From the NCBI GenBank assembly GCA_017465545.1, contig JAFTVY010000096.1, positions 1-34,577 on the forward strand: a stretch of DNA of 34,577 nucleotides. Direction: 5' to 3'. The DNA comes from Ruminiclostridium sp. Lineage in GTDB: Bacteria > Bacillota > Clostridia > Oscillospirales > Ruminococcaceae. The notes below the pieces were generated by a model. It had not been told where the DNA came from. It searched no databases and saw nothing but the letters and a program-made list of their open reading frames with translations. A program made the position numbers and the translations under genes. Below are positions 14,961 through 23,361 of the stretch, piece after piece (positions within the stretch are counted from its first letter, which is position 1; every line of letters starts with the position of its first letter).

Positions 14961-16127
14961 ATGATACATCTACTCATTGTAATAATTTATATTTCATTTA
15001 TCAGTCTTGGTCTGCCCGACGGTCTGTTGGGCAGTGCCTGGCCCGAAATGTACAAGGGACTTGACGTCCCTATTTCTTTTGCAGGAATAATAAGTATGAT
15101 AACGTCCGCTATGACGGTAATATCTGCTCTTATGTGCGAAAGGCTTGTAAAAAAGCTTGGCACGGGACTGCTTACCGCTATAAGCGTAGGTGCTACCGCA
15201 TTAGCGCTTTTCCTGTATTCTATAAGCAGTCAGTTCTGGCATCTGTGCCTTGTGGCTATCCCCTACGGACTGGGTGCAGGAAGCGTTGACGCCGCACTTA
15301 ATAATTTCGTGGCAGTACACTACAAAAGCCGTCAGATGAGCTGGCTTCATTGCTTCTGGGGACTTGGCTGTTCGGTAGGCCCGTATATTCTGTCCACCTT
15401 CCTCACAAACGGACACAGCTGGTCTATGGGATACCTTGCCGTCTTTATAATACAGGCGGTGCTGACGGTTTTACTCTTTATCTCTCTCCCTTTATGGAAA
15501 ATGAAAGCACAGCAAAATGTAGTCAAAGCGGAAAAAAGTGACGCAAAGCCGTTAGGCTTAAAACGTACCGTTTCGATAAGAGGCGTAAAGGAGGTTATGA
15601 TGACCTTCTTATGCTACTGTGCTCTCGAATCAACCGCAGGGCTGTGGGCGGTAAGCTACATAGTTCTTACAAAGAACATAGCCGCTGAAACAGCGGCAGG
15701 CTTCGGTGCGGTATTCTATATCGGTATCACCGGCGGAAGATTCTTAAACGGCTTTATTGCAGACAGATTCGGTGATAACAAAATGGTATATATCGGATGC
15801 TCCGTAATAGCGGCAGGTATAATCACACTTATTCTGCCCTTCGGAATAGTCGGTGCAATTATCGGAATTTTACTTATCGGTCTCGGATGCGCTCCCATAT
15901 ATCCGTGTATTATACATTCCACTCCGACAAGATTCGGCGCTGATACCTCTCAGGCAATTATCGGCGTGCAGATGGCAAGCGCCTACGTGGGCATAATAGT
16001 TGCACCTGCACTTTTCGGATTACTTGCGGATAATATAAGCATTCACCTCTTCCCCGTTTTCCTTGTAGTAATACTCGTTCTTATGACGGTATTCTTTATG
16101 AGGCTTAATAAGAAGGCGAAGGGGTAA
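14961..16127 (+). CDS. MFS transporter, sugar-permease-like
   Basis: A 388-residue major facilitator with about 12 helices. It opens with a helix ending ISLGLPDGLLGSAWP, a pattern seen in fucose-permease-like (FHS) and related MFS proteins where an acidic residue follows the first helix. The A-like motif between helices 2 and 3 reads CERLVKKLGTG, and the second half has GRFLNGFIADRFGDNK, the repeat of that motif. It starts 8 bases after the ptsI stop, with GAAGGATG as a moderate ribosome binding site, and ends at a strong terminator, so it is the last gene of the HPr operon. The cargo is not known; sugar or a sugar derivative is suggested by neighbours only. Confidence 0.85.
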   Translation: MIHLLIVIIYISFISLGLPDGLLGSAWPEMYKGLDVPISFAGIISMITSAMTVISALMCERLVKKLGTGLLTAISVGATALALFLYSISSQFWHLCLVAIPYGLGAGSVDAALNNFVAVHYKSRQMSWLHCFWGLGCSVGPYILSTFLTNGHSWSMGYLAVFIIQAVLTVLLFISLPLWKMKAQQNVVKAEKSDAKPLGLKRTVSIRGVKEVMMTFLCYCALESTAGLWAVSYIVLTKNIAAETAAGFGAVFYIGITGGRFLNGFIADRFGDNKMVYIGCSVIAAGIITLILPFGIVGAIIGILLIGLGCAPIYPCIIHSTPTRFGADTSQAIIGVQMASAYVGIIVAPALFGLLADNISIHLFPVFLVVILVLMTVFFMRLNKKAKG

Positions 16128-16135
16128 TAAAAATC

Positions 16136-16178
16136 AAGGCTGACCTATCGTTTCAGATAAGTCAGCCTTTAATTTTTA
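16136..16178. terminator. Terminator of the HPr operon, probably bidirectional
   Basis: AAGGCTGAC (16136-16144) pairs with GTCAGCCTT (16161-16169) around a further TATC/GATA pairing, followed by TAATTTTTATT. It overlaps the end of the convergent minus-strand gene at 16176. Confidence 0.85.
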
Positions 16179-17636
16179 TTCTATTATTTCAAATTCTATA
16201 TTATGCTTTTTTGCGTACTGATGTGCGACAGAATTTTCTCTGCAAAGGAAAATTATACGGGAGGCATAGATAAATGCATCTTCTTTTATATTAACATCCG
16301 TAAGTCCCTCAGGAAATTCTATATAAAAATTCCATTCCATATCTTCAAAGGCTCTTGTACCTATATGTTTCAGGGATTCAGGTAATATAAGCTTTCTGAG
16401 ATTACCGTTACACTCTGAAACGATATATCCCACATCATTTAAAGAGCCTATTACTTCTACACCTTCAGGCAGTCTGTATTCCGTGTCCGGTTTACCTTCA
16501 GGATAAGCTATAAGTCTGTTGTCGTTTCTTGTATATAAAACTCCATCCTGAGTGTATAAATCACGATTTTTTGGATCAACCTCTATTTCCGTAAGACCAT
16601 GACACCCTATAAACGGATTATAGAATGTCTCTCCATCATAGTGATTCTCACCGAACTTCGCTGCTTTTATGTTTTTGGGAAGATAGATTTTCTCTAAGGT
16701 TTCATTGTAGGCAAATGCCCATGCACCTATTTTTGTAACAGATTCAGGAATCTTTATTTCCGCAAAGCCGCATCCATAGAATGCTCTTGCCTGAATTTCC
16801 TGAACACCCTCAGGAAGCTCGACTTTTGTCAGACTGGTACAGCAGATAAAGGCTGCTTCGCCTATCTTTTTTATACCCTTCGGAATCTTCACCTCAGTAA
16901 TCAGCTCGCATCTGCTGAAAGCCGATCCCTCTAATTTTGTCAGTCCTTCGGGCAAGGTTATACTTTCAAGCATAACGCAATTATGAAAAGCATCTTCTCT
17001 TATTTCTCGCATAGTATCAGGGAAATCCACTTTTCTGAGCTCCTTGCAGTCAAAAAAGGCTTCTCTTCCTATTACTTCTATTCCTTCTGAAATAGTGACC
17101 TCTTCTATTTTTAAATCCTTAAAAGCGTAATCAGATATTTGCGTTACTCCCCTTCCGCCGAGACTGCCCGGAATGACAATAGCCTTATCCGTACCCTTGT
17201 ATCCGGTGATTGCTATAGTCCCGTCATCAAGGAAATCGTAGAGATAATCTCCTGCATCAATCATCGGCAAGCTCTCACTTTCCGAAGAAATTTCGCTTTC
17301 TGAGGAAGTTTCGGTTTTTGAGGTATTCTTACCTTCCTCACTGCTGTTTACAATGCTGCTTGAATCAATCTCGGAGCTATCGAGCGGTGTAACAGCTAAG
17401 CTACCGTTTATTATTACAATCGTTGTAAGAACTGTCACCCCAATTACAGCCGCAACTGCCGCCGCAACTGCAAAGACAGGAAATTTCTTCTTATCTGTTT
17501 TTTCATACACGTCAAGCTCATTATCAAACAGATTGTTGTTCGTTATATCTTCCATTTTTTCTGCCGCCTCATCGGTATATTCCTCTTTAATGCCGCTGAC
17601 AGCTCTATCCCATAGTTTTTTGTTGTTTTCAGTCAT
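16176..17636 (-). CDS. Membrane-anchored LRR (BspA-type) protein, putative anti-sigma factor
   Basis: A 486-residue protein in four parts. Residues 1-50 are cytoplasmic and acidic, containing LWDRAVSGIKEEYTDE. Residues about 52-77 are one membrane helix. Residues about 80-125 are a Ser/Glu/Thr-rich linker. Residues about 128-486 are leucine-rich repeats of the LRR_5/BspA type, with recurring I-x-x-x-A-F-x-x-C-x-x-L and V-x-I-P/L-P-E-G-V units of about 23 residues. The start codon overlaps the sigma factor stop by 4 bases, and such overlaps usually join a sigma factor to its membrane anti-sigma factor. I therefore infer that the short cytoplasmic part holds the sigma factor and the repeats sense something outside. 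The anti-sigma role is not supported by a recognised domain. Confidence 0.75.
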   Translation of the reverse strand: MTENNKKLWDRAVSGIKEEYTDEAAEKMEDITNNNLFDNELDVYEKTDKKKFPVFAVAAAVAAVIGVTVLTTIVIINGSLAVTPLDSSEIDSSSIVNSSEEGKNTSKTETSSESEISSESESLPMIDAGDYLYDFLDDGTIAITGYKGTDKAIVIPGSLGGRGVTQISDYAFKDLKIEEVTISEGIEVIGREAFFDCKELRKVDFPDTMREIREDAFHNCVMLESITLPEGLTKLEGSAFSRCELITEVKIPKGIKKIGEAAFICCTSLTKVELPEGVQEIQARAFYGCGFAEIKIPESVTKIGAWAFAYNETLEKIYLPKNIKAAKFGENHYDGETFYNPFIGCHGLTEIEVDPKNRDLYTQDGVLYTRNDNRLIAYPEGKPDTEYRLPEGVEVIGSLNDVGYIVSECNGNLRKLILPESLKHIGTRAFEDMEWNFYIEFPEGLTDVNIKEDAFIYASRIIFLCRENSVAHQYAKKHNIEFEIIE

Positions 17637-18193
17637 ATTTGTTTCTCCTGTAACGAAATGCCGTTATCGATAAGATAAGCACGAAGGCTTTCTCTCATTC
17701 TCATAAGCTGGGACGCCACCGCCTGCTCACCCATCATAAAGCCTTCTGCAAGAGTTTTTATTGATATATTATAATAATATCTGAGCACAAAAAGTTGACG
17801 GTTTCTTTTTTTCTGTATGCTGAGAAAACTGTTTATAAGTATAGTCAGCTCTTTTGCCTCTATCACAGACTCGGGCGTATCGCTGTCACTTATTACCTCT
17901 TCAAGCTCTGTGTATATGTCCTCTTTTCTGTGACGATTAAGCTGTACAATGAGCGTTAAGGCTGTATTTCTGACCGCACGGCAGACATAGGAACGAAGAG
18001 ATTGCGGTGCAGTAGGCGGTATTGCATTCCAGGTCTTTAAATACGTAGTATTTACACATTCCTCGCTGTCTTCAAAGCTATCAAGAATTTCAAAGGCTAT
18101 TTTATTTAGCAGTCTCCCGTATTTCGCTTCGGTTTCCCGTATAGCGTTCTGATTTCGCTGATTATAAAGTGCTATGATTTCAATATCCTCCAT
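17633..18193 (-). CDS. ECF-like sigma-70-family RNA polymerase sigma factor
   Basis: A 186-residue sigma factor with only regions 2 and 4. Region 2 (about residues 10-90) has LLNKIAFEILDSFEDSEECVNTTYLKTWNAIPP and RSYVCRAVRNTAL, which bind the -10 element and core polymerase. A linker of about 25 residues follows. Region 4 (about 120-175) has RQLFVLRYYYNISIKTLAEGFMMGEQAVASQLMRMRESL, a helix-turn-helix for -35 recognition. The size and lack of other domains place it with ECF or ECF-like factors. Its stop overlaps the start of the LRR membrane gene (ATGA), indicating translational coupling. The target promoters are unknown; its own promoter looks like a sigma-A promoter. Confidence 0.88.
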   Translation of the reverse strand: MEDIEIIALYNQRNQNAIRETEAKYGRLLNKIAFEILDSFEDSEECVNTTYLKTWNAIPPTAPQSLRSYVCRAVRNTALTLIVQLNRHRKEDIYTELEEVISDSDTPESVIEAKELTILINSFLSIQKKRNRQLFVLRYYYNISIKTLAEGFMMGEQAVASQLMRMRESLRAYLIDNGISLQEKQI

Positions 18194-18267
18194 AATCTTT
18201 CACTCCTTTCATACTATAAGACCTGTAAAATTTAATTTCATTCCGAAAATTCTTTAATTTTTTTAAA

Positions 18268-18296
18268 ATTATACTACATTTTTGTAATTTGTGCAA
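18268..18296 (-). promoter_or_regulatory. Sigma-A-type promoter of the sigma factor-LRR operon
   Basis: On the minus strand TTGCAC (18296-18291) and TATAAT (18273-18268) are 17 bases apart. They leave a 5' leader of about 65 bases before the ATG at 18193, which follows AAAGGAGTG. Confidence 0.75.
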
Positions 18297-18350
18297 CAGA
18301 ATTTGAAATTTTGCGGCGAGTTGCATCATCAAAAAATGCGGTAATTTATG

Positions 18351-18427
18351 CGGGTCGTCGAGGACGCCGACCCCTACATTTCCCACCAATATAGCGGAGA
18401 GCGTGTTGGGGGCGGCTTCCTCGACGC
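18351..18427. repeat. GC-rich imperfect inverted-repeat element
   Basis: GTCGAGGACGCCGACCCC at 18357-18374 and the reverse complement of 18408-18425 agree at 16 of 18 positions. The arms are 33 bases apart and stand out by GC content from the AT-rich spacer around them. The left arm also contains its own hairpin, GGGTCG/CGACCC at 18352-18357 and 18368-18373. It has the look of a small dispersed intergenic repeat (REP- or MITE-like); other copies cannot be checked in this window. Confidence 0.55.
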
Positions 18428-18493
18428 ACCGTTTTTATACATAAAACAAATCCATTAACTCACCGATAAACTATAATTTACGCTATTCCCATC

Positions 18494-18528
18494 CATCAAA
18501 AAACGTCCCGTGTGAAGACACGGGACGT
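18494..18528 (-). terminator. Rho-independent terminator of the LURP-one-related gene
   Basis: A perfect 11-bp stem (ACGTCCCGTGT at 18503-18513 and ACACGGGACGT at 18518-18528) with a 4-base loop is followed on the minus strand by TTTTTTGATGG. Confidence 0.9.
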
Positions 18529-18542
18529 AATCTGTTTTTTAA

Positions 18543-19013
18543 TCATCTTCTTGAGCATTTCTCCGCATCGATTGCAAGGACAAGCATCAGAACGTATATC
18601 GCATCTTCGGGATTGCTTATGTCAAGCTCATATACGTCTACAAAGTTAAGTACGTCCTTTGATATGGTAGCTACTATTCCTCCTGTGGAATCGTAGATTC
18701 TGTAATCCCACTCGAAAAAATCTCCCTCTACGTACCAGCCCTTGAAATCAATATCAAATTTCGGGATAAAGAAGGAAAACTCCTTACGGATAGAGCCTGC
18801 ATAGTTATTCCCTATATACATTTCAAACTTCGGCAGGAAGGTCAGCACCTTTTCCTGAATATGTCCGATATTGTTTCCTGCGGCGTCGTAGATGCGAAGC
18901 AGATGCCCCCAGGAAAGCTCGCCCTTTACTGTAAATACTGTATTGTCATTCCGGTCGTATACATCATAGCTGTCAAACCATGAGAAAATACGCTGTTTAA
19001 AAAGAAGCTTCAT
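18543..19013 (-). CDS. LURP-one-related (LOR/YxjI) family protein
   Basis: A 156-residue soluble protein. It fits the LOR/YxjI family, which shares the Tubby C-terminal beta-barrel fold: successive strands carry DVYDRNDNTVFTVKG, LRIYDAAGNNIGHIQEKV and FKGWYVEGDFFEWDYRIYD, the alternating short strands with G-N/D turns seen in that family. The function of bacterial LOR proteins is not established. I used the ATG at 19013 because TAGGAGGAAATATA sits just before it. A longer frame from 19049 adds 12 residues that run through the hairpin upstream. It lies 56 bases after potD on the same strand and may be partly co-transcribed through the weak hairpin between them. Confidence 0.75.
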   Translation of the reverse strand: MKLLFKQRIFSWFDSYDVYDRNDNTVFTVKGELSWGHLLRIYDAAGNNIGHIQEKVLTFLPKFEMYIGNNYAGSIRKEFSFFIPKFDIDFKGWYVEGDFFEWDYRIYDSTGGIVATISKDVLNFVDVYELDISNPEDAIYVLMLVLAIDAEKCSRR

Positions 19014-19033
19014 TATATTTCCTCCTACAAAGT

Positions 19034-19054
19034 AACCCGTGCTATGCACGGGTT
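19034..19054 (-). terminator. Hairpin between potD and the LURP-one-related gene
   Basis: A perfect 9-bp stem AACCCGTGC / GCACGGGTT closes a 3-base loop, 16 bases after the potD stop. On the minus strand it is followed only by ACTTTG, so termination may be weak and some read-through into the next gene is likely. Confidence 0.55.
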
Positions 19055-19069
19055 ATTGCTTGTTATATA

Positions 19070-20347
19070 TCAGAATATATCCTTTTTCGCCTTAATATGT
19101 CTTCTTATAAGCACAAATACCGTAAGACCAAGACAGCCTATAAGGAACACGGGGACAAGCCATTTATTCGTGGTTTCGTCCTCGGCGGATTTCATCTCTG
19201 TCCATAAATCCTGCATAAGTCGGTTTGTTTCGTCGGAAAGATTTACGAATACGGTAGTATTTTCAGCAATGAATTCCTCATCGGGATAGGTTATGGGGCT
19301 TTCCTTCACTTCATCGTCAAGCATTTCAAAAGCCGCACTATGAGGTGTGGAGTAGCAGATATATTCTATATTTGAATAGGCTATATCAGGCTCACACATA
19401 AAGTTTATATACATCTCTGCGGCTTCCTTCTGCTTTGAGCTTGTGGGAATGCACATAGCGTCAACGAAAAGGTTTGTGCCGCTTTTGGGAACTACGAAAT
19501 TGAGAGCGTCGTTTTCTTCCATAATGGTAAGGGCGTCACCAGCATAGTAGGGAGCTATAAGAGCGTCGCCTGCACCCATCTTATCGAAAATCTCATCCAT
19601 TACGTAGCCCTGTACCACACGCTTCTGCTGTTTCAGCTTTTCTGCGGCGGCTGTGAGCTCGTCGGGGTTTTCGGAGTTTATGGAATAGCCCAGCATAATT
19701 TCAGAAATTGCAAAGGCGTCACGGGGATTATCGAACATCAGTATCTGTCCCATATAGGTTTCATCCCAGAGAATATCCCAGTCAATTTCTTCAGGATCTA
19801 AATCTATGACCGTTTCGTCATAGATGATACCTACAGTACCCCAGGTAAAGGGTACGGAATATTCGTTTTCAGGATCGTAGGACATATTACGGAAGTTATC
19901 CATAATGTATTTGTAATTAGGGATGTTATCAAGATTTATCTTCTGGATAAGCTCTTCCTTTATCATCTTACTTATCATATAGTCGGAAGGGATGATAACG
20001 TCATAGGAAGCTCCGCCGCCCTTGAGCTTTGCATAAAGTTCCTCGTTTGTAGCAAAGTTTGTATAGTTTACCTTGATGCCTGTCAGCTTTTCAAATTCTG
20101 CATTTACGTCAAGAGTACCCTCCTCTGCACCTGCGGAGATATATTCGCCCCAGTTGTAGACGTTTATGGAAATACCCTTGTCCTTGAATCTGGTATAATA
20201 CTCCTCATCCTCGATGGTAAGAGTCTGCTGGTATACCTCTTCTTCCTCTTCTTCGCCTTCATCAGACGTCTTTTCAGCGCATCCGCTGAATAATCCGACG
20301 GTCATTATTGCTACTGCTATAAGGGAAAGGAATCTTCTTTTTTTCAT
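19070..20347 (-). CDS. potD: PotD-type polyamine-binding lipoprotein with C-terminal membrane helix
   Basis: A 425-residue substrate-binding protein for spermidine/putrescine. The signal peptide ends in a lipobox (LFSGC, Cys about 23). The mature part has the PotD features INVYNWGEYI, then FEKLTGIKVNYTNFATNEELYAKLKGG, YDVIIPSDYMISKM and VPFTWGTVGIIYD. It captures polyamine outside and delivers it to PotB/PotC. It is longer than typical PotD proteins (about 350 residues). Besides an acidic insert after the lipobox it has, after about residue 390, a hydrophobic helix LVPVFLIGCLGLTVFVLI and a basic tail RRHIKAKKDIF, so it may be anchored at both ends. Its start overlaps the potC stop by 4 bases. 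Confidence 0.93.
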   Translation of the reverse strand: MKKRRFLSLIAVAIMTVGLFSGCAEKTSDEGEEEEEEVYQQTLTIEDEEYYTRFKDKGISINVYNWGEYISAGAEEGTLDVNAEFEKLTGIKVNYTNFATNEELYAKLKGGGASYDVIIPSDYMISKMIKEELIQKINLDNIPNYKYIMDNFRNMSYDPENEYSVPFTWGTVGIIYDETVIDLDPEEIDWDILWDETYMGQILMFDNPRDAFAISEIMLGYSINSENPDELTAAAEKLKQQKRVVQGYVMDEIFDKMGAGDALIAPYYAGDALTIMEENDALNFVVPKSGTNLFVDAMCIPTSSKQKEAAEMYINFMCEPDIAYSNIEYICYSTPHSAAFEMLDDEVKESPITYPDEEFIAENTTVFVNLSDETNRLMQDLWTEMKSAEDETTNKWLVPVFLIGCLGLTVFVLIRRHIKAKKDIF

Positions 20348-21153
20348 GCTCTTCCCCCTTTATATACTGCGTTTTTCTTTGCCTGACGGTTTTCGATGAT
20401 ATTCTTTGCAATAAGAATTACCACTACCACCACGAATATAAGCGTTGACAGAGCGTTGATTTCGGGAGAAATCTTTCTTCTTGTCATTGAGTAGATTGTG
20501 ATAGGCAGAGTCTGTGAGGTTGCACCGCAGGTAAAGTAGCTTATTACGAAGTCATCAAGAGAATAGGTAAACGCCATTAAAAAGCCGCTTATGATACCGG
20601 GCATAATTTCAGGGAGTATTACCTTTCTGAAGGCTGTAAAGGGACTACAGCCAAGATCCTGCGCCGCCTCGAAAAGATGAGGATCCATCTGCTTGAATTT
20701 CGGCATAATGTTAAGGATAACGTAAGGTACGTCAAAGGTTATATGCGCTATAACAAGGGTTACAAAACCGAATTCCATATTCATTCTTGCGGCAAAGAAT
20801 ACGAATAAAAGCATCAGGGATACACCTGTTACGATTTCGGGGTTTATAACGGGGATATTGGTGATATTCATTACAATGCTTTTCGGCACCTTTCTCATAC
20901 TGTTGATGCCGATTGCCGCTAAAGTACCGAGAATTGTGGAAATTATACTTGCTATCACCGCTATTATAAGGGTGTTTACAAGGGACGACATAATTATACT
21001 GTTATTGAACAGTCTTTCGTACCATTCAAGAGTGAATCCGCTGAATACAGAACGGCTTTTCGACTCATTGAAGGAGAATACGATAAGTACGAAGATAGGC
21101 ACGTATAAGAAGAAGATTATCAGTGCCATATAGATTTTACCAAGTCTTTTCAT
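20344..21153 (-). CDS. potC: Polyamine ABC transporter permease PotC
   Basis: A 269-residue inner-membrane permease with six predicted helices. The cytoplasmic EAA loop reads EAAQDLGCSPFTAFRKVILPEIMPGI, which docks on the PotA ATPase. Conserved PotC-type sequence includes FSFNESKSRSVFSGFTLEWY near the N-terminus and FTYSLDDFVISYFTCG late in the protein. It lies 12 bases after potB and overlaps potD by 4 bases. With PotB it forms the membrane channel. Confidence 0.94.
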   Translation of the reverse strand: MKRLGKIYMALIIFFLYVPIFVLIVFSFNESKSRSVFSGFTLEWYERLFNNSIIMSSLVNTLIIAVIASIISTILGTLAAIGINSMRKVPKSIVMNITNIPVINPEIVTGVSLMLLFVFFAARMNMEFGFVTLVIAHITFDVPYVILNIMPKFKQMDPHLFEAAQDLGCSPFTAFRKVILPEIMPGIISGFLMAFTYSLDDFVISYFTCGATSQTLPITIYSMTRRKISPEINALSTLIFVVVVVILIAKNIIENRQAKKNAVYKGGRA

Positions 21154-21165
21154 ATACGCACCTCC

Positions 21166-21975
21166 TTATATAAGCACCTGATCGTCAGGGCTGAACTGAT
21201 TCATTACCGTCATAATGGCAAGTATTATCACCATCAGCACAAGGGCTATTGCCGCACCTAAATGTGGATCGTAGGCGTTGCCTAAGAACTGCATTTCGAT
21301 AAGGTCACCGATAAGCAGGTTAGAACCACCGCCCAGCATTCGGGAAATGATAAAGGTTGAGATTGCAGGCACGAATACCATTGTTATACCCGACACGATA
21401 CCGGGAAGGCTTAAGGGTACTATTACCCTGAACATTACCTTTACGGGATTACAGCCTAAGTCTCTTGCCGCTTCGATTACGCTCTTATCTATCTTCTGCA
21501 TAACGGAATAAAGAGGCAATATCATAAAGGGCAGATAGTTATACACCATACCAAGTACAACCGCACCTGAGGTATTTATCAGCTTGAAGGGACCAAGTCC
21601 GATAAGACCTAACAGGTAGTTTATAATACCGTTGTTGCCAAGAAGAGTCATCCACGCATAAGTACGCAGAAGGAAGTTCATCCACATAGGGAGCATTACT
21701 ATCATAAGCATTGTACCCTGCTTATGCTTTTCCATACGGGAAAGATAAAAGGCTATGGGGTATGACAGTACAAGGCATATTGCTGTAGCTATAAGGGCAA
21801 GCCAGATAGAATGTACGAATATATTTGCATACTGGCCTACGTTGGAAATGTTGTCGATTGTAAAATTACCGTCGCTTGTAGTAAAGGCAAAGACAGCTAC
21901 CATTATGATAGGTACGACGATAAATATTACCATCCACACAAGATAAGGGAGGGATAATACTCTTAACTGCTTCAT
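21166..21975 (-). CDS. potB: Polyamine ABC transporter permease PotB
   Basis: A 269-residue permease with six predicted helices and the EAA loop EAARDLGCNPVKVMFRVIVPLSLPGI. The N-terminal LPYLVWMVIFIVVPIIMV and the central LPMWMNFLLRTYAWMTLLG are typical of PotB, which pairs with PotC. Its start codon shares one base with the potA stop (TAATG), indicating translational coupling within potABCD. Confidence 0.94.
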   Translation of the reverse strand: MKQLRVLSLPYLVWMVIFIVVPIIMVAVFAFTTSDGNFTIDNISNVGQYANIFVHSIWLALIATAICLVLSYPIAFYLSRMEKHKQGTMLMIVMLPMWMNFLLRTYAWMTLLGNNGIINYLLGLIGLGPFKLINTSGAVVLGMVYNYLPFMILPLYSVMQKIDKSVIEAARDLGCNPVKVMFRVIVPLSLPGIVSGITMVFVPAISTFIISRMLGGGSNLLIGDLIEMQFLGNAYDPHLGAAIALVLMVIILAIMTVMNQFSPDDQVLI

Positions 21976-23021
21976 TATTCTTCCTCCGTCTTCTTCATAA
22001 TGTGAATATCAAAGGGATCGAAGTCCATACCTATCATAGAGCCTGCAGGCTCTGCCTTGGTAGAATGGATAATCCACTTATGGTCAACACCGTCAACGGT
22101 CATTTCATAATGAACGCCCTTGAATACTACGGATTCTACGATACCTGTGAGCTTTGCCTTTTCTGCGGGGATAACCTTGACGTCCTCAGGTCTTATTACA
22201 ACGTCAACGGTTTCGTTGGGATCAAAGCCCTTATCCACACACTGGAACTTTCTACCCATGAATTCAACCACGCAGTCCTCGGGCATACAGCCGTTTACTA
22301 TATTACTTTCACCGATAAAGTCGGCAACAAAGGCATTTACAGGCTCATTGTAAATATCCGTAGGTGAGCCTATCTGCTGGATAAGTCCGTTATTCATAAC
22401 AACGACGGTATCAGACATGGTAAGTGCCTCTTCCTGGTCGTGTGTTACGTATACGAAGGTAAGCTCCAGCGCCTGCTGGATCTTTCTGAGCTCTGTCTGC
22501 ATTTCCTTACGGAGCTTTAAGTCAAGTGCGCCTAAAGGCTCGTCAAGGAGCAGTACCTTGGGATGATTTACAAGAGCACGGGCAATGGCTACTCTCTGCT
22601 GCTGACCGCCTGAAAGTCGGTTTACGCTACGCTTTTCAAAGCCCTTTAAGTTTACAAGCTCCAGCATTTCGCCTACTCTTTTTACTATCTCCTTTTCGGA
22701 GGTCTTCTTTACACGAAGTCCGAAGGCAATATTCTCATATACGTTAAGATGGGGGAAAAGCGCATAGCGCTGAAATACGGTGTTAACGTTTCTTTTGTGG
22801 GGAGGCAGTCCGTTGATACGCTTTCCTTCAAAGAAAACATCACCGCTTGTAGGCTCTAAAAAGCCGCCGATAATTCTTAAGGTAGTGGTCTTACCACATC
22901 CTGACGGACCTAAAAAGGTTACGAATTCCTTATCCTTTATATCAAGGCTGATACTTTTTAAGATTCGCTCTCCGTCTTCAAACTCTACAACAAGGTCTTT
23001 AAGGCTGACAATGTTCTCCAT
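21975..23021 (-). CDS. potA: Polyamine ABC transporter ATPase PotA
   Basis: A 348-residue ATPase with an N-terminal nucleotide-binding domain: Walker [10 protein letters not shown] (about residues 38-46), Q-loop with [13 protein letters not shown], signature [15 protein letters not shown], Walker [13 protein letters not shown] and switch His in [14 protein letters not shown]-terminal TOBE-type regulatory domain follows (about 245-348), with [12 protein letters not shown]. The length and domain order fit PotA. It powers the PotBC channel from the cytoplasm and is the first gene of the potABCD operon, behind a perfect consensus promoter and a 5' leader of about 55 bases. Confidence 0.95.
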   Translation of the reverse strand: MENIVSLKDLVVEFEDGERILKSISLDIKDKEFVTFLGPSGCGKTTTLRIIGGFLEPTSGDVFFEGKRINGLPPHKRNVNTVFQRYALFPHLNVYENIAFGLRVKKTSEKEIVKRVGEMLELVNLKGFEKRSVNRLSGGQQQRVAIARALVNHPKVLLLDEPLGALDLKLRKEMQTELRKIQQALELTFVYVTHDQEEALTMSDTVVVMNNGLIQQIGSPTDIYNEPVNAFVADFIGESNIVNGCMPEDCVVEFMGRKFQCVDKGFDPNETVDVVIRPEDVKVIPAEKAKLTGIVESVVFKGVHYEMTVDGVDHKWIIHSTKAEPAGSMIGMDFDPFDIHIMKKTEEE

Positions 23022-23082
23022 CTTTTTTTCTTTCCTTTCAGTAAAAAATTTACTTCATAAAGCGTAAATAAATACAAGATTA

Positions 23083-23111
23083 ATTATAAATTAAAGTAGC
23101 ATAAATGTCAA
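23083..23111 (-). promoter_or_regulatory. potA: Consensus promoter of the potABCD operon
   Basis: On the minus strand TTGACA (23111-23106) and TATAAT (23088-23083) are 17 bases apart, a perfect sigma-A promoter about 62 bases before potA. Between here and the next promoter (23112-23276) there is only AT-rich sequence in which I see nothing further. Confidence 0.9.
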
Positions 23112-23276
23112 TAAAAATCCGCATTTTGTCGAAAAAAGAACGATATTTTTATTTCATACGATAAAATTCTGCCATAAAGAAAAAAAGTGAAAATAAGCTA
23201 TACAGATATTCCGGAAATACAGCACATTATTTTTCACACAGTAATAAATAAATTTTCACAAAATGCACAAAAACTG

Positions 23277-23305
23277 TTGACAACAGATAAATAAAGTGCT
23301 ATAAT
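23277..23305 (+). promoter_or_regulatory. Consensus promoter of the surface protein gene
   Basis: TTGACA at 23277-23282 and TATAAT at 23300-23305 are 17 bases apart, a perfect sigma-A promoter, implying strong expression. Transcription should start near 23312. Confidence 0.9.
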
Positions 23306-23318
23306 AGGGCACAAAGGT

Positions 23319-23340
23319 GCTGAGTAAACGATTACTTAGC
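23319..23340 (+). other. 5'-UTR stem-loop of the surface protein mRNA
   Basis: GCTGAGTAA (23319-23327) pairs with TTACTTAGC (23332-23340) with one G-U pair around a 4-base loop, starting a few bases after the expected transcript start. A 5' stem-loop in this position can protect a transcript from decay; a protein-binding operator is the alternative. Confidence 0.55.
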
Positions 23341-23361
23341 AAAAAAATGGAGGTATTGACT

